DNA of 64,000 nucleotides from Pseudideonella sakaiensis (GTDB taxonomy: Bacteria; Pseudomonadota; Gammaproteobacteria; Burkholderiales; Burkholderiaceae_C), in the NCBI RefSeq assembly GCF_001293525.1, contig NZ_BBYR01000045.1:54737-118736 (forward strand). The letters run 5' to 3'. Both the position numbers and the translations under genes were made by a program. Positions 1-9,533 of the stretch are shown in pieces; positions within the stretch are counted from its first letter, which is position 1; every line of letters starts with the position of its first letter. The notes beneath the pieces are model-generated. The model was not told the DNA's origin, did not search any database, and worked only from the letters and a program-made list of their open reading frames with translations.

Positions 1-1364
1 ACGTGCTGCTGGCGGTCGGCGACGCGCTGGTGGCGCAGATTCCCGGCCTGCTGATCTCGGTGGCCGCCGCGATGGTGGTTTCGCGCGTCGGCAAGGAACA
101 GGACGTCGGCAGCCAGATCTCCAAGCAGGTGTTCGGCTCGCCGCGCTCCTTCGCGATCACCGCCGGCGTGATCGGCCTGCTCGGCGTGATCCCGGGCATG
201 CCGCACCTGGTCTTCCTGCTGATCGCCAGCGGCCTGGCCTATGCCGCGTGGAAGCTGCAGAAGCGGGCCGAGCAGGCCCGGCTCGCGCCGCCACCGGCGC
301 CGCAGGCGGCGCCGGACGCCAACGCCGAGGCCAGCTGGGACGACCTGCAGCCGGTGGACACGCTCGGCCTGGAGGTCGGCTACCGCCTGATCGCGCTGGT
401 CGACAAGGCGCGCGACGGCGACCTGCTGGCCCGCATCAAGGGCGTCCGCAAGAAGTTCGCACAGGACGTGGGCTTCCTGCCGCCGGCCGTGCACATCCGC
501 GACAACCTGGAGCTCAAGCCCAGCATGTACCGCCTGACGCTGCGCGGCGCGGTGGTCGGCGAGGGCGAGGCCTACCCCGGCATGTGGCTGGCGATCAACC
601 CGGGCGGCGCCACCACCCAGCTGATCGGCACCCGCACCACCGACCCGGCCTTCGGCCTGCCGGCGGTGTGGATCGACGACCGCCAGCGCGAGGCGGCGCA
701 GATGGCCGGCTTCACCGTGGTCGACTGCTCGACCGTCGTCGCGACCCACCTGTCGCACCTGATGCAGACCCACGCGGCCCGCCTGCTCGGCCGGGTCGAG
801 ACCCAGCAACTGGTCGACCACGTGACCCGGCTCGCCCCCAAGCTGATCGAGGACGTGGTGCCGAAGATGGTCGCGATCCCGGTGCTGCAGAAGGTGCTGC
901 AGCTGCTGCTGGAGGAGGGCGTGCACATCCGCGACATGCGCTCCATCGTCGAGAGCCTGGCCGAGGAGGCCGCCGCCGTGTCCGACCCGGCCGAGCTGGC
1001 GCGCCGCATCCGCATCCACATGGCGCCGGCGATCGTGCAGCAGATCTACGGCCCGGTGCGCGAGCTGGACGTGATCGCGCTCGAGCCGGGGCTGGAACGC
1101 CTGGTCACGCAGGCGCTGAACTCGCCGCACGGCGCGGCGCTCGACCCGGGCGTGGCCGAGACCCTGACGCGCAGCGCGGCCGAGACCGCCAAGCGCCAGG
1201 AGGACCTGGGCATGCCGGCCTGCCTGCTGGTGCCGGACCTGATCCGCTCGCCGATGGCGCGGCTGCTGCGCCGCGCCGCGCCGCGGCTGCGCGTGCTCGG
1301 CCACAGCGAGATCCCGGACACCCACACGATCCGCATCGGCTCGATCATCGGCGGCGCCGCCTGA
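1..1364 (+). CDS. flhA: Flagellar export apparatus protein FlhA, C-terminal part
   Basis: FlhA is the large inner-membrane subunit of the flagellar type III export gate; its cytoplasmic domain docks chaperone-substrate complexes. The reading frame is open at the left edge, and the 453 residues seen are about two thirds of the usual ~690. The first residues (VGDALVAQIPGLLIS) match the conserved end of the membrane domain, followed by a last membrane segment near residues 55-80, a variable Pro/Ala linker and the cytoplasmic domain (EVGYRLIALVD, then ALEPGLERL). It leads a flagellar block with flhF, flhG and fliA. The 5' end is missing because of the window edge. Confidence 0.96.
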   Translation, partial: VLLAVGDALVAQIPGLLISVAAAMVVSRVGKEQDVGSQISKQVFGSPRSFAITAGVIGLLGVIPGMPHLVFLLIASGLAYAAWKLQKRAEQARLAPPPAPQAAPDANAEASWDDLQPVDTLGLEVGYRLIALVDKARDGDLLARIKGVRKKFAQDVGFLPPAVHIRDNLELKPSMYRLTLRGAVVGEGEAYPGMWLAINPGGATTQLIGTRTTDPAFGLPAVWIDDRQREAAQMAGFTVVDCSTVVATHLSHLMQTHAARLLGRVETQQLVDHVTRLAPKLIEDVVPKMVAIPVLQKVLQLLLEEGVHIRDMRSIVESLAEEAAAVSDPAELARRIRIHMAPAIVQQIYGPVRELDVIALEPGLERLVTQALNSPHGAALDPGVAETLTRSAAETAKRQEDLGMPACLLVPDLIRSPMARLLRRAAPRLRVLGHSEIPDTHTIRIGSIIGGAA

Positions 1365-1737
1365 GGGCCGGACCGCACGATCGAACGAGGGATCGCTGGA
1401 TCCCTCGGCGGATCACCTGAGCGCCCGAGCGCCCGAGCGCCAGGCCGCCCGGCCGTCGGCCGACCGGCCACCCCTCCCCGGCACCGCGCCGGCCGCGAAA
1501 TGGGGGGCTTCGACCCCGTTCATCGGGCTCAAGTCCTGGGCCGGCCCGGGAACAATCCTCTCCAGTCGCCGATGCGTCGATCCGTGTCGTGCCCCGAAAG
1601 CCCCCGCGCCGCCGCGCGCGGGGTCTGCCCCAAAAGGGCAGCTTTCGGCGCACTGATCCCCCGACCGCCGCCCCGGCCGCCGAACCACACTGGATGCACC
1701 GTCGATTCCCGGTCCGTCCGACCCGCTGGAGCCTCCG
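1365..1737 (+). promoter_or_regulatory. flhA-flhF intergenic region with a weak sigma-28-like site
   Basis: These 373 bp contain no supported gene. After the flhA stop there is a direct repeat of GCGCCCGA units and a GC-rich imperfect palindrome around 1441-1471. TCAAGTCC at 1529-1536 resembles the -35 box of FliA-dependent promoters; 11 bases downstream the sequence GGGAACAA matches GCCGATAA only partly. A GGAG Shine-Dalgarno lies 6 bases before the flhF start. A flagellar promoter is expected here, but the exact site is inference. Confidence 0.3.
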
Positions 1738-3375
1738 ATGAACGTCAAACGCTTTACCGCTCGCACCTCGCGCGATGCCCTGAGCCTCGTGCGCCAGGCC
1801 TTCGGCGACGATGCGGTGGTGCTGTCGACCAAGCCCTGCCCCGAGGGCGTGGAGGTGATGGCGATGGCGCCGGAGAGCGTGGCGCAGATCGAGCGCGTCG
1901 CGGCCCCGCACGTCGCCCTGCCGGCCGGCCCCGCCGCCGCGGCGCCAGTCGCGCCGAAGTCGAACCGCCTGTCGCTGGCCGCGCGCGCGGCGATGCGCGC
2001 CGGCGAGCGCCTGATGCACGGCGAGCGCGCCCAGCCCGCGGCGCCGGCCGCCCGCAGCGCCTCCGCGGCGCCGGCCGCCGGCGTCGAGCGCGACGTCGAG
2101 CAGCTCGCGATGAGCACGCTGTCGTTCCAGGACTACGTGCGCGAGCGCATGCTGAAGAAGCGCGAGGCCGAGCTGCGCGGCGAGCCGCTGCCGACGCCCG
2201 AGCCGCCGCCGGCCGCCGAGCCGCGCCGCGCCGAGCCCCGCCGTGCCGAGCCGGCGCCCGCGCGCAGCGCGGCCCCGAGCCCCGCGCCGGCGCGCCGCCG
2301 CGAGCCGCCGGTGCTGCGCGAGGAGGTGCCGGAGTTCCGCTCCTCGGTCGCCTTCGACGAGGAGCCGCTGCCCAGCCTGGCCGATGCCGGCCATGCGCGG
2401 CGCGAGCAGCAGGACATGATCCACGAGCTGCGCGCGATGAAGGGCCTGATCGAGGAGCGCTTCGGCGCGCTGGCCTTCATGGAGAAGCTGCAGCGCCAGC
2501 CGGCGCAGGCGCGGCTGAGCCAGCGCCTGCTCGACGTCGGCTTCTCGCCGGCGCTGATCCGCAAGCTGGCCGAGGGCATGGGCGCCGAGGTCGGCGACGA
2601 GCAGGCCTGGGCCGCCGCCGTGCTGCAGCGCAACCTGCACACCGCCGAGCACGAGGCGCCGCTGGAGGACCAGGGCGGCATCTATGCGCTGATCGGCGCC
2701 ACCGGCGTCGGCAAGACCACGACCACCGCGAAGATCGCCGCCGCCTTCGCGACGCGGCACGGCGCCGCCAACCTCGGGCTGATCACGCTCGACGCCTACC
2801 GCGTCGCCGCCCACGAGCAGCTGCGCGCCTACGGCCGCATCCTCGGCGTGCCGGTGCACACCGCGCACGACCGTGCCTCGCTGGAGGACCTGCTGGAGCT
2901 GCTCGGCGGCAAGAAGATGGTGCTGATCGACACCGCCGGCATGGCCCAGCGCGACAGCCGCACCCAGGAGCTGCTGGAGATGCTGGGCAGCCGCCGCATC
3001 AACAAGCTGCTGGTGGTGAACGCCGCCGCGCAGGGCGAGACGATCGAGGACGTGCTGGTGTCCTACCGTGCCAGCCAGGCCAAGGGCATCGTGCTGTCGA
3101 AGATCGACGAGGCCGTCAAGCTCGGCCCGGCGCTGGACGCGCTGATCCGCCACCGGCTGACGGTGCTGGCCGTCGCCAACGGCCAGCGCGTGCCCGAGGA
3201 CTGGCACCGGCTGTCGGCCCATGCGCTGGTGCAGCGCGCGCTGCGCGCCACCGCGGCGCCCGCCTGGAAGGTCGAGGCGGACGACGTCAACCTCGTCTTC
3301 TCGGCCCCGCAGCACCACGCCAGCGGCCGCGCCCCCCAGCCGCGCGAAGGCCGCGGCGCCGCCCACGCGCTCTGA
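1738..3375 (+). CDS. flhF: Flagellar biosynthesis SRP-type GTPase FlhF
   Basis: FlhF is a GTPase of the signal-recognition-particle class that sets the site and number of polar flagella. The N-terminus (MNVKRFTARTSRDALSLVR) is diagnostic for the family. A Pro/Ala/Arg-rich B-domain linker occupies roughly residues 60-215, followed by the NG domain with G1 loop GATGVGKT at 320-327, DAYR in G2, DTAGM at 398-402 and the KIDE guanine-specificity motif near 454. Length 545 is long for the family because of the linker. flhG follows after 38 bp, and FlhG-type proteins normally stimulate FlhF GTPase activity. Confidence 0.97.
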   Translation: MNVKRFTARTSRDALSLVRQAFGDDAVVLSTKPCPEGVEVMAMAPESVAQIERVAAPHVALPAGPAAAAPVAPKSNRLSLAARAAMRAGERLMHGERAQPAAPAARSASAAPAAGVERDVEQLAMSTLSFQDYVRERMLKKREAELRGEPLPTPEPPPAAEPRRAEPRRAEPAPARSAAPSPAPARRREPPVLREEVPEFRSSVAFDEEPLPSLADAGHARREQQDMIHELRAMKGLIEERFGALAFMEKLQRQPAQARLSQRLLDVGFSPALIRKLAEGMGAEVGDEQAWAAAVLQRNLHTAEHEAPLEDQGGIYALIGATGVGKTTTTAKIAAAFATRHGAANLGLITLDAYRVAAHEQLRAYGRILGVPVHTAHDRASLEDLLELLGGKKMVLIDTAGMAQRDSRTQELLEMLGSRRINKLLVVNAAAQGETIEDVLVSYRASQAKGIVLSKIDEAVKLGPALDALIRHRLTVLAVANGQRVPEDWHRLSAHALVQRALRATAAPAWKVEADDVNLVFSAPQHHASGRAPQPREGRGAAHAL

Positions 3376-3413
3376 TCCGCCCGCCGCCCCGACCGACGTT
3401 CCCCCAGCCGCCC

Positions 3414-4247
3414 ATGACCGCCTCCCGCGCGATGCCCCAGGACCAGGCCGACGGACTGCGCCGCCTGTTCGCCCCCGTGGCGACCCGCCACCTGCCGGTC
3501 GTCTCCAACCCGCACATGGCCTTCGGCGGCGTGATGCTCGAGCGCATCTGCACCGCACTGGCGAACCTCGGGCGCCACACGCTGGTGGTCGACGCCGGCG
3601 AGCGCTCGCCGCAGCCGCGCGAGCTGGCCGCGCTCGGCCTGGCCGAGTGCGTGGAGCCCTTGTCCACCGAGGTCTCCTACCTCGCGGCGCGCGGCCTGCC
3701 GCTGCGCTTCGTCGACCACCGCGGCTCGACCGGCGCCTTCCTGCAGGCGGTGGCGGATGCCGCGCCGCAGGCCGACGTGATCCTGGTGCATGCGCCGGCC
3801 GGTGACCTGTGCCGGCTGTTCGCGCACGCCGAGCCCGGCCGCTGCGCGCACCCGCTGGTGCTGAGCGACGAGCGGCCCGCGAGCGTCACCCACGCCTATG
3901 CGGCGATGAAGCTGCTGACGCAGCGCGCCGGCCTGGCGGTGCACGACCTGCTGCTGAGCGCGGCCGCCGGCTCGCGGCGCGCCGAACGCATCGCGCAGCA
4001 GCTCGGCCGCTGCGCCGACGATTTCCTGGGGGCGGCGGTGCGCGAATGCCTGCGCGTCGACCCGGCCACCCACGCCCACGAGGCGCCCACCGCCGCGCTG
4101 CAGCGCTGGGCGGCCGAGCTGGCCCGGCCCGCCGCGCCACCGGCGCACGCGGCGCAGGCCGCCGATCCGCCGCCGCTGGCCGGCGGCTGGCCCGCCGCCG
4201 GCGCGATGGCTTACCGTCACATGGCCGCCACCCGGGCGATGAACTGA
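3414..4247 (+). CDS. flhG: FlhG/FleN-like flagellar number regulator, degenerate ATPase
   Basis: The position between flhF and fliA and the start QADGLRRLF (FlhG proteins begin with a DQAxxLR motif that stimulates FlhF) identify this as FlhG. The rest follows a MinD-like fold: beta strands LPVVSNPHMAFGGVMLERI and TLVVDAG occur where MinD has its deviant Walker A and switch regions. The lysine-containing KGGxGKT loop is absent (NPHMAFGGV instead), so ATP binding is doubtful. 277 residues. The stop codon directly abuts an ATG upstream of fliA, so the two are probably translated from one message. An unusual lineage-specific FlhG is the likeliest reading. Confidence 0.8.
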   Translation: MTASRAMPQDQADGLRRLFAPVATRHLPVVSNPHMAFGGVMLERICTALANLGRHTLVVDAGERSPQPRELAALGLAECVEPLSTEVSYLAARGLPLRFVDHRGSTGAFLQAVADAAPQADVILVHAPAGDLCRLFAHAEPGRCAHPLVLSDERPASVTHAYAAMKLLTQRAGLAVHDLLLSAAAGSRRAERIAQQLGRCADDFLGAAVRECLRVDPATHAHEAPTAALQRWAAELARPAAPPAHAAQAADPPPLAGGWPAAGAMAYRHMAATRAMN

Positions 4248-4262
4248 ATGCTGGAGACCCGC

Positions 4263-4976
4263 ATGTACACCGCCAAAGGCCGCCTCGACATCAACTCGAT
4301 GCTGAAGCAGTACAGCCCGCTGGTGCGCCGCCTGGCCCACCAGATGATCGCGAAGCTGCCGGCCAACGTGGAGATCGACGACCTGATCCAGGTCGGCATG
4401 ATCGGCCTGACCGATGCGCTGAGCCGCTTCGACGCCGCCCAGGGCGTGCAGTTCGAGACCTTCGCGACCCAGCGCATCCGCGGCGCGATGCTCGACGAGC
4501 TGCGCGGCAACGACTACCTGTCGCGGGGCACGCGCAAGCAGCAGCGCTCGATCGAGTCGGCCGTGCACAAGCTGGAGCAGAAGCTCGGCCGCGCGCCGCA
4601 GGAAAGCGAGATCGCCAAGGAGATGGGCCTGAGCCTGGCCGAGTACCAGGAACTGCTCGGCAAGGTGCGCGGCACCCAGCTCGTCTACCTGGAGGACATG
4701 ACCGGCGACGACGGCGACACCGACTTCCTCGACCGCCACGTCGCCGACGACGGCCTGAACCCGCTGGCCCAGCTGCAGGACCACCGCATGCGCTCGGCGC
4801 TGGTGGAGGCGATCAAGCACCTGCCGGAGCGCGAGCAGTACGTGATGAGCATGTACTACGAACACGACATGAACCTGAAGGAGATCGCCGCGGTGCTGGG
4901 CGTGACCGAGTCGCGCGTGTGCCAGCTGCACAGCCAGTCGATCGCGCGGCTGCGCGTGAAGCTGCGCGAGTTCTGA
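4263..4976 (+). CDS. fliA: RNA polymerase sigma-28 factor FliA
   Basis: FliA directs transcription of late flagellar and chemotaxis genes. Region 2 is clear (SPLVRRLAHQM, then DDLIQVGMIGLTDALSRFD and FETFATQRIRGAMLDELR), as is region 4 (LPEREQYVMSMYY, then LKEIAAVLGVTESRVCQLHSQ). An in-frame ATG lies at 4248, immediately after the flhG stop, but GGAG at 4252-4255 is well placed for the ATG at 4263, which also gives the usual family N-terminus MYTAKGRLD; hence the start chosen (237 residues). It is the last flagellar gene of the block. Confidence 0.96.
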   Translation: MYTAKGRLDINSMLKQYSPLVRRLAHQMIAKLPANVEIDDLIQVGMIGLTDALSRFDAAQGVQFETFATQRIRGAMLDELRGNDYLSRGTRKQQRSIESAVHKLEQKLGRAPQESEIAKEMGLSLAEYQELLGKVRGTQLVYLEDMTGDDGDTDFLDRHVADDGLNPLAQLQDHRMRSALVEAIKHLPEREQYVMSMYYEHDMNLKEIAAVLGVTESRVCQLHSQSIARLRVKLREF

Positions 4977-4999
4977 GCCCGCCGCCCGGCGACCGCCCG

Positions 5000-5890
5000 A
5001 TGACCGCGATGGCACCGCCCGCGCCGCCTGCCTCGACGGCACCGGCCGCGCGCGCCGTCGCGCTGCCCTGGCCGCTGCCGGCGCTGCTGGCCTGGGCCGC
5101 CGCCTGGGGCCTGGCCCTCGGCCTGCTGCGCCTGGGCATGGCGCCCGCGCTGGCGCTGTCCGCGGGCCTGGTGCTCGGCGGCGTGGCGGCCCTCGCCGGC
5201 CGCACCCGCTGGCGCCGGCTGCTGATCGCCGGCGGCTTCCCGGTGTCGCTGCTGGCCAGCGGCTGGGCCCCGGCGCTGCCGGCGGCCGGCTGGCTGCTGC
5301 CGCTGGCGCTGCTGTGGCTGCTCTACCCGCAGCGCGCCTGGCGCGATGCCCCGCTGTTCCCGACCCCCGCCCGTGCGCTCGACGGCCTCGCGCGCGTGCT
5401 GCCACTGCCCGACGGCGCGCGCGTGCTGGACGCCGGCTGCGGCCTGGGCGCCGGGCTGCGGGCGCTGCGCGGCGCCTACCCGGCGGCGCGGCTGGAAGGG
5501 CATGAATGGAGCCGGCCGCTGGCGCTGGCCTGCCGGCTGCGCTGCCGCGACGCGCGCGTGCGCCGCACCGACCTGTGGGCCGAGGACTGGTCCGGGTTCG
5601 CGCTCGTCTACCTGTTCCAGCGTCCCGAGAGCATGGCGCGGGCGCACGCGAAGGCGATGCGCGAGCTGGCGCCCGGCGCCTGGCTGGCCAGCCTGGAGTT
5701 CGCGGTGCCCGGCGTGCGGCCGGACGCCCGGCTCGACGCACTGGACGGCAAGCCCGTGTGGCTCTACCGCCGGCCCGTCGGCACGGCGGCCGTGGCCGCG
5801 CCGGCCGCGCGGCCGGCGGCAGGCGTCGCGTCGATGAAGGCCAGCGTGTCGTCCAGCACCGGCGCGAGCCAGCGCAGCGGGCGCGCATAG
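5000..5890 (+). CDS. Membrane-anchored class I SAM methyltransferase-like protein
   Basis: The first ~110 residues hold three or four hydrophobic segments (for example LPALLAWAAAWGLALGLL and AGWLLPLALLWLLYP). A Rossmann-type domain follows with the SAM-binding motif VLDAGCGLGAGL, an acidic strand end (LEGHEW) and DLWAEDW. The substrate cannot be told. It starts 23 bp after fliA and may be cotranscribed. The last ~42 codons run antisense through the 3' end of the convergent hydrolase gene and are rich in Ala, Ser and Gly, so the native stop may have been lost or moved. 296 residues. Confidence 0.7.
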   Translation: MTAMAPPAPPASTAPAARAVALPWPLPALLAWAAAWGLALGLLRLGMAPALALSAGLVLGGVAALAGRTRWRRLLIAGGFPVSLLASGWAPALPAAGWLLPLALLWLLYPQRAWRDAPLFPTPARALDGLARVLPLPDGARVLDAGCGLGAGLRALRGAYPAARLEGHEWSRPLALACRLRCRDARVRRTDLWAEDWSGFALVYLFQRPESMARAHAKAMRELAPGAWLASLEFAVPGVRPDARLDALDGKPVWLYRRPVGTAAVAAPAARPAAGVASMKASVSSSTGASQRSGRA

Positions 5891-6678
5891 GCGCCGACCA
5901 GGGTCGCGTGGTTGGTGCGGGGATAGCGCGCCAGCCGCACCGGCACGCCGGCGGCCTGCAGGCGGTCGGCGAGGTGGCCGGTGTTGCGCACCGGATCGAC
6001 CACGCGGTCGTCCGGCGCCACGGCGAGGAAGGCGGGCGGCGCCTGCGGGCCGACGTGCTCGACGCTCAGCGCACCGGCCGGCACCTGCGGATGGTGGAAC
6101 ACCGGCTGGATGGCCTGCACCGTGGTCGGCAGGAAATCGTAGGGGCCGGCCAGACCGATCCAGCCGGCCAGCGCCTGCGGCCGGTGGCCGCGCTCGCCGA
6201 GCCAGCGTTCGTCCAGCGCCAGCATCGACGCGATGTAGGCGCCGGCGCTGTGGCCCATCACGAAGACCCGCCGCGGGTCGCCGCCCCAGGCGCCGGCGCG
6301 CTCCAGCGTCAGCGCGAGCACGGCGGCGCCGTCGCGCAGGAAGTCCGGGTAGCGCACCTCGGGGTAGAGCCGGTAGTCGGCCACCAGCGTCAGCACGCCG
6401 CGCGCCGCCAGGGCCTCGCCGACGAAACGGTAGTCGGCGCGCTCGCCCGAGCGCCAGCTGCCGCCGTAGAAGTAGACCACCATCGGCCAGCCGCCGGCCG
6501 GCGCCGCGCCGTTCGGCCGGTACAGGTCGTAGCGCTGGCGCGGCAAGGTGCCGTACGGCAGCCCGTCCTCGCGGCGGTGGCTGTCGGTGGCGGCCAGCGC
6601 GTTCAGCGTGGCGGTCGGTGAACAGGCGCCGAGCAGGCCGGCGACGAGCAAGAGGGGCAGCAGCAGGAGAGGGCGCAT
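5764..6678 (-). CDS. Alpha/beta-hydrolase lipoprotein (BD-FAE/esterase type)
   Basis: A short signal peptide ends in the lipobox LLGAC with Cys19, so the product should be an outer-membrane or periplasmic lipoprotein. The hydrolase domain has YGGSW at 71-75 (the HGGxW oxyanion-hole motif with Tyr for His), nucleophile elbow GHSAG with Ser144, a candidate acid Asp223/224 and His257 in RTNHATL. The family includes carboxylesterases and lipases acting on acyl esters; the substrate is unknown. 304 residues. Its 3' end overlaps the convergent methyltransferase-like gene by 127 bp. argH lies 148 bp upstream on the same strand. Confidence 0.88.
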   Translation of the reverse strand: MRPLLLLPLLLVAGLLGACSPTATLNALAATDSHRREDGLPYGTLPRQRYDLYRPNGAAPAGGWPMVVYFYGGSWRSGERADYRFVGEALAARGVLTLVADYRLYPEVRYPDFLRDGAAVLALTLERAGAWGGDPRRVFVMGHSAGAYIASMLALDERWLGERGHRPQALAGWIGLAGPYDFLPTTVQAIQPVFHHPQVPAGALSVEHVGPQAPPAFLAVAPDDRVVDPVRNTGHLADRLQAAGVPVRLARYPRTNHATLVGAYARPLRWLAPVLDDTLAFIDATPAAGRAAGAATAAVPTGRR

Positions 6679-6826
6679 GGGGATGGCCGCCGGGGAGCGG
6701 CGCTCGAGGCAGGGGTCGGGAGCCCCGGGGTTTCTACGCAGCGCGGCGGTCCGTGGATGCCGCCGCCTGCGACCCCCGCCGCGCGGACACGTTCCCGACG
6801 GCTGCCCCGGGGCCGGGCCGCCGGCG

Positions 6827-8233
6827 TCAGCCCGCCGCGCCCAGGCGCTCGCGGTGGCGCGCCACCTGGCGGCGCACCTGCTCGGGCGCGGTGCCGCCGA
6901 TCACCTGGCGCGCGTTCAGCGAGCCGGCCAGGCTCAGCACCGCGTAGACGTCCTCGCCGATCGACGCGTGGAAGCCCTGCAGCGTGGCCAGCGGCAGCGC
7001 CGACAGGTCCAGGCCCTGGCCGATCGCGGCCTTCACCGCGTGCGCCACCACCTCGTGCGCATCGCGGAAGGGCAGGCCCTTCTTGACCAGGTAGTCGGCC
7101 AGGTCGGTGGCGGTGGCGTAGCCGCGCAGCGCGGCGCGCTCCATCGCTTCGGGCTTCACGACGATGCCCTCCACCATCTCGGCCATGATGCGCAGCGTGT
7201 CGCGCACCGTGTCGACGGTGTCGAACAGCGGCTCCTTGTCTTCCTGGTTGTCCTTGTTGTAGGTGAGCGGCTGGCCCTTCATCAGCGTCAGCAGCGCCAC
7301 CAGGTGACCGTAGACGCGGCCGGTCTTGCCGCGCGCCAGCTCGGCCACGTCCGGGTTGCGCTTCTGCGGCATGATCGACGAGCCGGTGCAGTAGCGGTCG
7401 GCCAGGTCGATGAAGGCGAAGTTCTGGCTCATCCACAGCACGATCTCCTCCGAGAGCCGGGAGACGTGCATCATCACCAGGCTCGCGAAGGCGGTGAACT
7501 CGATCGCGAAGTCGCGGTCGCTGACGGCGTCCAGGCTGTTCTGGCAGACGCCGTCGAAGCCGAGCGTGCGCGCGACGCGCTCGCGGTCCAGCGGGTAGCT
7601 GGTGCCGGCCAGCGCGGCCGCGCCCAGCGGCAGGCGGTTGACGCGGCGGCGCAGGTCGGCCAGGCGCTCGGCGTCGCGCGCGAACATTTCCACGTAGGCG
7701 AGCAGGTGGTGGCCGAAGCTCACCGGCTGCGCCACCTGCATGTGGGTGAAGCCCGGCAGGATGGTGGCGACGTTCGGCTCGGCCACCGCCAGCAGCGCAC
7801 GCTGCATCGTCAGCAGCAGCGCGGCCAGGCCGTCGATCTCGCCGCGCAGCCACAGGCGCACGTCGGTCGCCACCTGGTCGTTGCGCGAGCGGCCGGTGTG
7901 CAGCCGCTTGCCGGCGTCGCCGACCAGCTGGGTCAGCCGGGCCTCGATGTTGAGGTGCACGTCCTCGAGCTCCAGCTTCCACTCGAAGCGGCCGTCGGCG
8001 ATCTCCTGCCGGATCTGCGCCATGCCGCGCTCGATCGCGGCGCGGTCCGCCTCGCCGATGATCCCCTGGGCCGCCAGCATCTCGGCGTGCGCGAGGCTGC
8101 CGTCGATGTCGGCCTGCCACAGGCGCTTGTCGAAGTCGACGCTCGCGGTGTAGCGCTTGACCAGCTCGCTCATCGGCTCCGAGAACAGGGCGGACCAGGC
8201 TTCGGACTTCTTGTCGAGTTGGTTGGAGGACAT
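6827..8233 (-). CDS. argH: Argininosuccinate lyase
   Basis: Catalyses the last step of arginine synthesis, argininosuccinate to arginine plus fumarate, as a cytoplasmic homotetramer. The full 468 residues are present. Motifs of the fumarase/aspartase superfamily include [13 protein letters not shown] and the signature loop [12 protein letters not shown] that carries the catalytic serine. In-frame codons extend upstream of 8233, but [13 protein letters not shown] is the normal beta-proteobacterial N-terminus. It is divergent from the algZ-like kinase, an arrangement also known from Pseudomonas argH-algZ-algR-hemC. Confidence 0.97.
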   Translation of the reverse strand: MSSNQLDKKSEAWSALFSEPMSELVKRYTASVDFDKRLWQADIDGSLAHAEMLAAQGIIGEADRAAIERGMAQIRQEIADGRFEWKLELEDVHLNIEARLTQLVGDAGKRLHTGRSRNDQVATDVRLWLRGEIDGLAALLLTMQRALLAVAEPNVATILPGFTHMQVAQPVSFGHHLLAYVEMFARDAERLADLRRRVNRLPLGAAALAGTSYPLDRERVARTLGFDGVCQNSLDAVSDRDFAIEFTAFASLVMMHVSRLSEEIVLWMSQNFAFIDLADRYCTGSSIMPQKRNPDVAELARGKTGRVYGHLVALLTLMKGQPLTYNKDNQEDKEPLFDTVDTVRDTLRIMAEMVEGIVVKPEAMERAALRGYATATDLADYLVKKGLPFRDAHEVVAHAVKAAIGQGLDLSALPLATLQGFHASIGEDVYAVLSLAGSLNARQVIGGTAPEQVRRQVARHRERLGAAG

Positions 8234-8262
8234 GGCGGCGCAGCGGAGAATCGGGGCGCAGG

Positions 8263-8268
8263 ATTCTA
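8263..8268 (-). promoter_or_regulatory. Candidate -10 box for argH
   Basis: Read on the minus strand the bases are TAGAAT, 30 bases upstream of the argH start, in the 100-bp gap between argH and the divergent kinase gene. No convincing -35 hexamer is visible at the right distance. Confidence 0.3.
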
Positions 8269-8333
8269 GTCGGGGGGTGTCGCCCCGACCGCCCCGACCG
8301 CCCACGGCACCGCCCCCGCGCCCGACCCACGCC

Positions 8334-9533
8334 ATGCCGCCGCCCGCGTCCGCTGCCGAGCCCGCCCGGCCCGAAGGGCTCACCGACCTGCCGGACACCG
8401 GCACGGCCGCGGCGCCCGTGGCGGCCCTCCCGCAGCCGGGTCCTGTCGAGGCGCCGGACTCCCGCTTCGCCGATCCGCCGGAGCCGCCCGCCGCGGCCGC
8501 GCCGCCGGGCGACGGCACGGTCTTCGACGTCTGCCACGTCGGCGTCGCGCTGCGCGCGCTGCTGTTCGTGCTCGTGCTGCCCAGCCTCGGCAGCCTGTTC
8601 GTCAGCGCCGACGCCGAGGCCTGGCTGAGCCACCTCGCGCTCGGTGCCGGCCTGGCGCTGCCGGCCGTGCTGCTGTGGCTGGGCGCCGCCTGCCGCCTGC
8701 GGCGGCGGCTGGCGCGGCTCTCCGCACCGGGCCAGCAGGCCGCGGCCGCGCTGCTGGGCGCGCTGGCGGCCGGCAGCGCCTGGTGGGCGCTGGACCGGGC
8801 CACGCAGGGGCTGGTGGACTTCGGCCCGCTGCCGGCACTGCTGGCCACCGGTGCGGCGGTGGGCGGGCTGCTCGGCGTCTGGCTGCAGCTGCGCCACCGC
8901 GCGCAGGCGCCGGCCGAGGTGCGGGCCCGGCTGGTCGAGCTGCAGTCGCGCATCCGGCCGCACTTCCTGTTCAACACGCTGAACAGCGCCCTCGGCCTGG
9001 TGCGGCGCGATCCCCGCCGCACCGAGGCGCTGCTGGAGGACCTGGCCGAGCTGTTCCGCGCCGCCTTGGCCGACGACGGCGGCGTGGTGACCCTGGCCGA
9101 CGAGATCGCGCTGGCGCGCCGCTACCTGGCGATCGAGCAGATCCGCTTCGGCGAGCGGCTGCAGCTGCACTGGGACCTGGACGACGCAGCCGCCGGCGCC
9201 CGCCTGCCGCCGCTGCTGCTGCAGCCGCTGGTGGAGAACGCGGTGCGCCACGGCGTCGAGCCGGACCCGGCCGGCGGCCGCATCAGCATCCGCAGCCGCG
9301 TGCACCGCGGGCTGGCCTGGGTCTCGGTCAGCAACAGCCTGCCGGCTGCCGGCACCGCCCGCGGCCCGTCGACCCGCGGCCACGGGATCGCGCTGCGCAA
9401 CGTGCGCGAGCGCCTGGCGCTGATGCACGACGTGGCCGGGCGCTTCGAGGCCGGCGAGGCCGATGGACGCTGGCGGGTGCAGATCGGCCTGCCGCTGCCG
9501 TCGGCGGCGGGCGCGCCCGAGAGCCGGCCATGA
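8334..9533 (+). CDS. algZ: LytS/AlgZ-family sensor histidine kinase
   Basis: A Pro/Ala-rich N-terminus is followed by four hydrophobic segments (about residues 65-185), then a His_kinase domain of the LytS/YehU class with the phospho-acceptor motif [10 protein letters not shown] (His210) and the ATP-binding N box [10 protein letters not shown] and [13 protein letters not shown]. 399 residues. It should phosphorylate the regulator encoded next, with which it overlaps by 4 bp (ATGA). Position next to argH and upstream of hemCDXY matches the Pseudomonas fimS/algZ locus, which supports the symbol. The signal sensed is unknown. Confidence 0.88.
   Translation: MPPPASAAEPARPEGLTDLPDTGTAAAPVAALPQPGPVEAPDSRFADPPEPPAAAAPPGDGTVFDVCHVGVALRALLFVLVLPSLGSLFVSADAEAWLSHLALGAGLALPAVLLWLGAACRLRRRLARLSAPGQQAAAALLGALAAGSAWWALDRATQGLVDFGPLPALLATGAAVGGLLGVWLQLRHRAQAPAEVRARLVELQSRIRPHFLFNTLNSALGLVRRDPRRTEALLEDLAELFRAALADDGGVVTLADEIALARRYLAIEQIRFGERLQLHWDLDDAAAGARLPPLLLQPLVENAVRHGVEPDPAGGRISIRSRVHRGLAWVSVSNSLPAAGTARGPSTRGHGIALRNVRERLALMHDVAGRFEAGEADGRWRVQIGLPLPSAAGAPESRP

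Noticed and set aside
1567..1575. GCCGATGC as sigma-28 -10 box for flhF
   Set aside because: It lies 31 bases from the TCAAGTCC box, far more than the 11-12 expected.
1500..4247. A 915-codon open frame ending with FlhG
   Set aside because: The first ~640 codons are an out-of-frame shadow of flhF; only the part from ATG 3414 has FlhG features.
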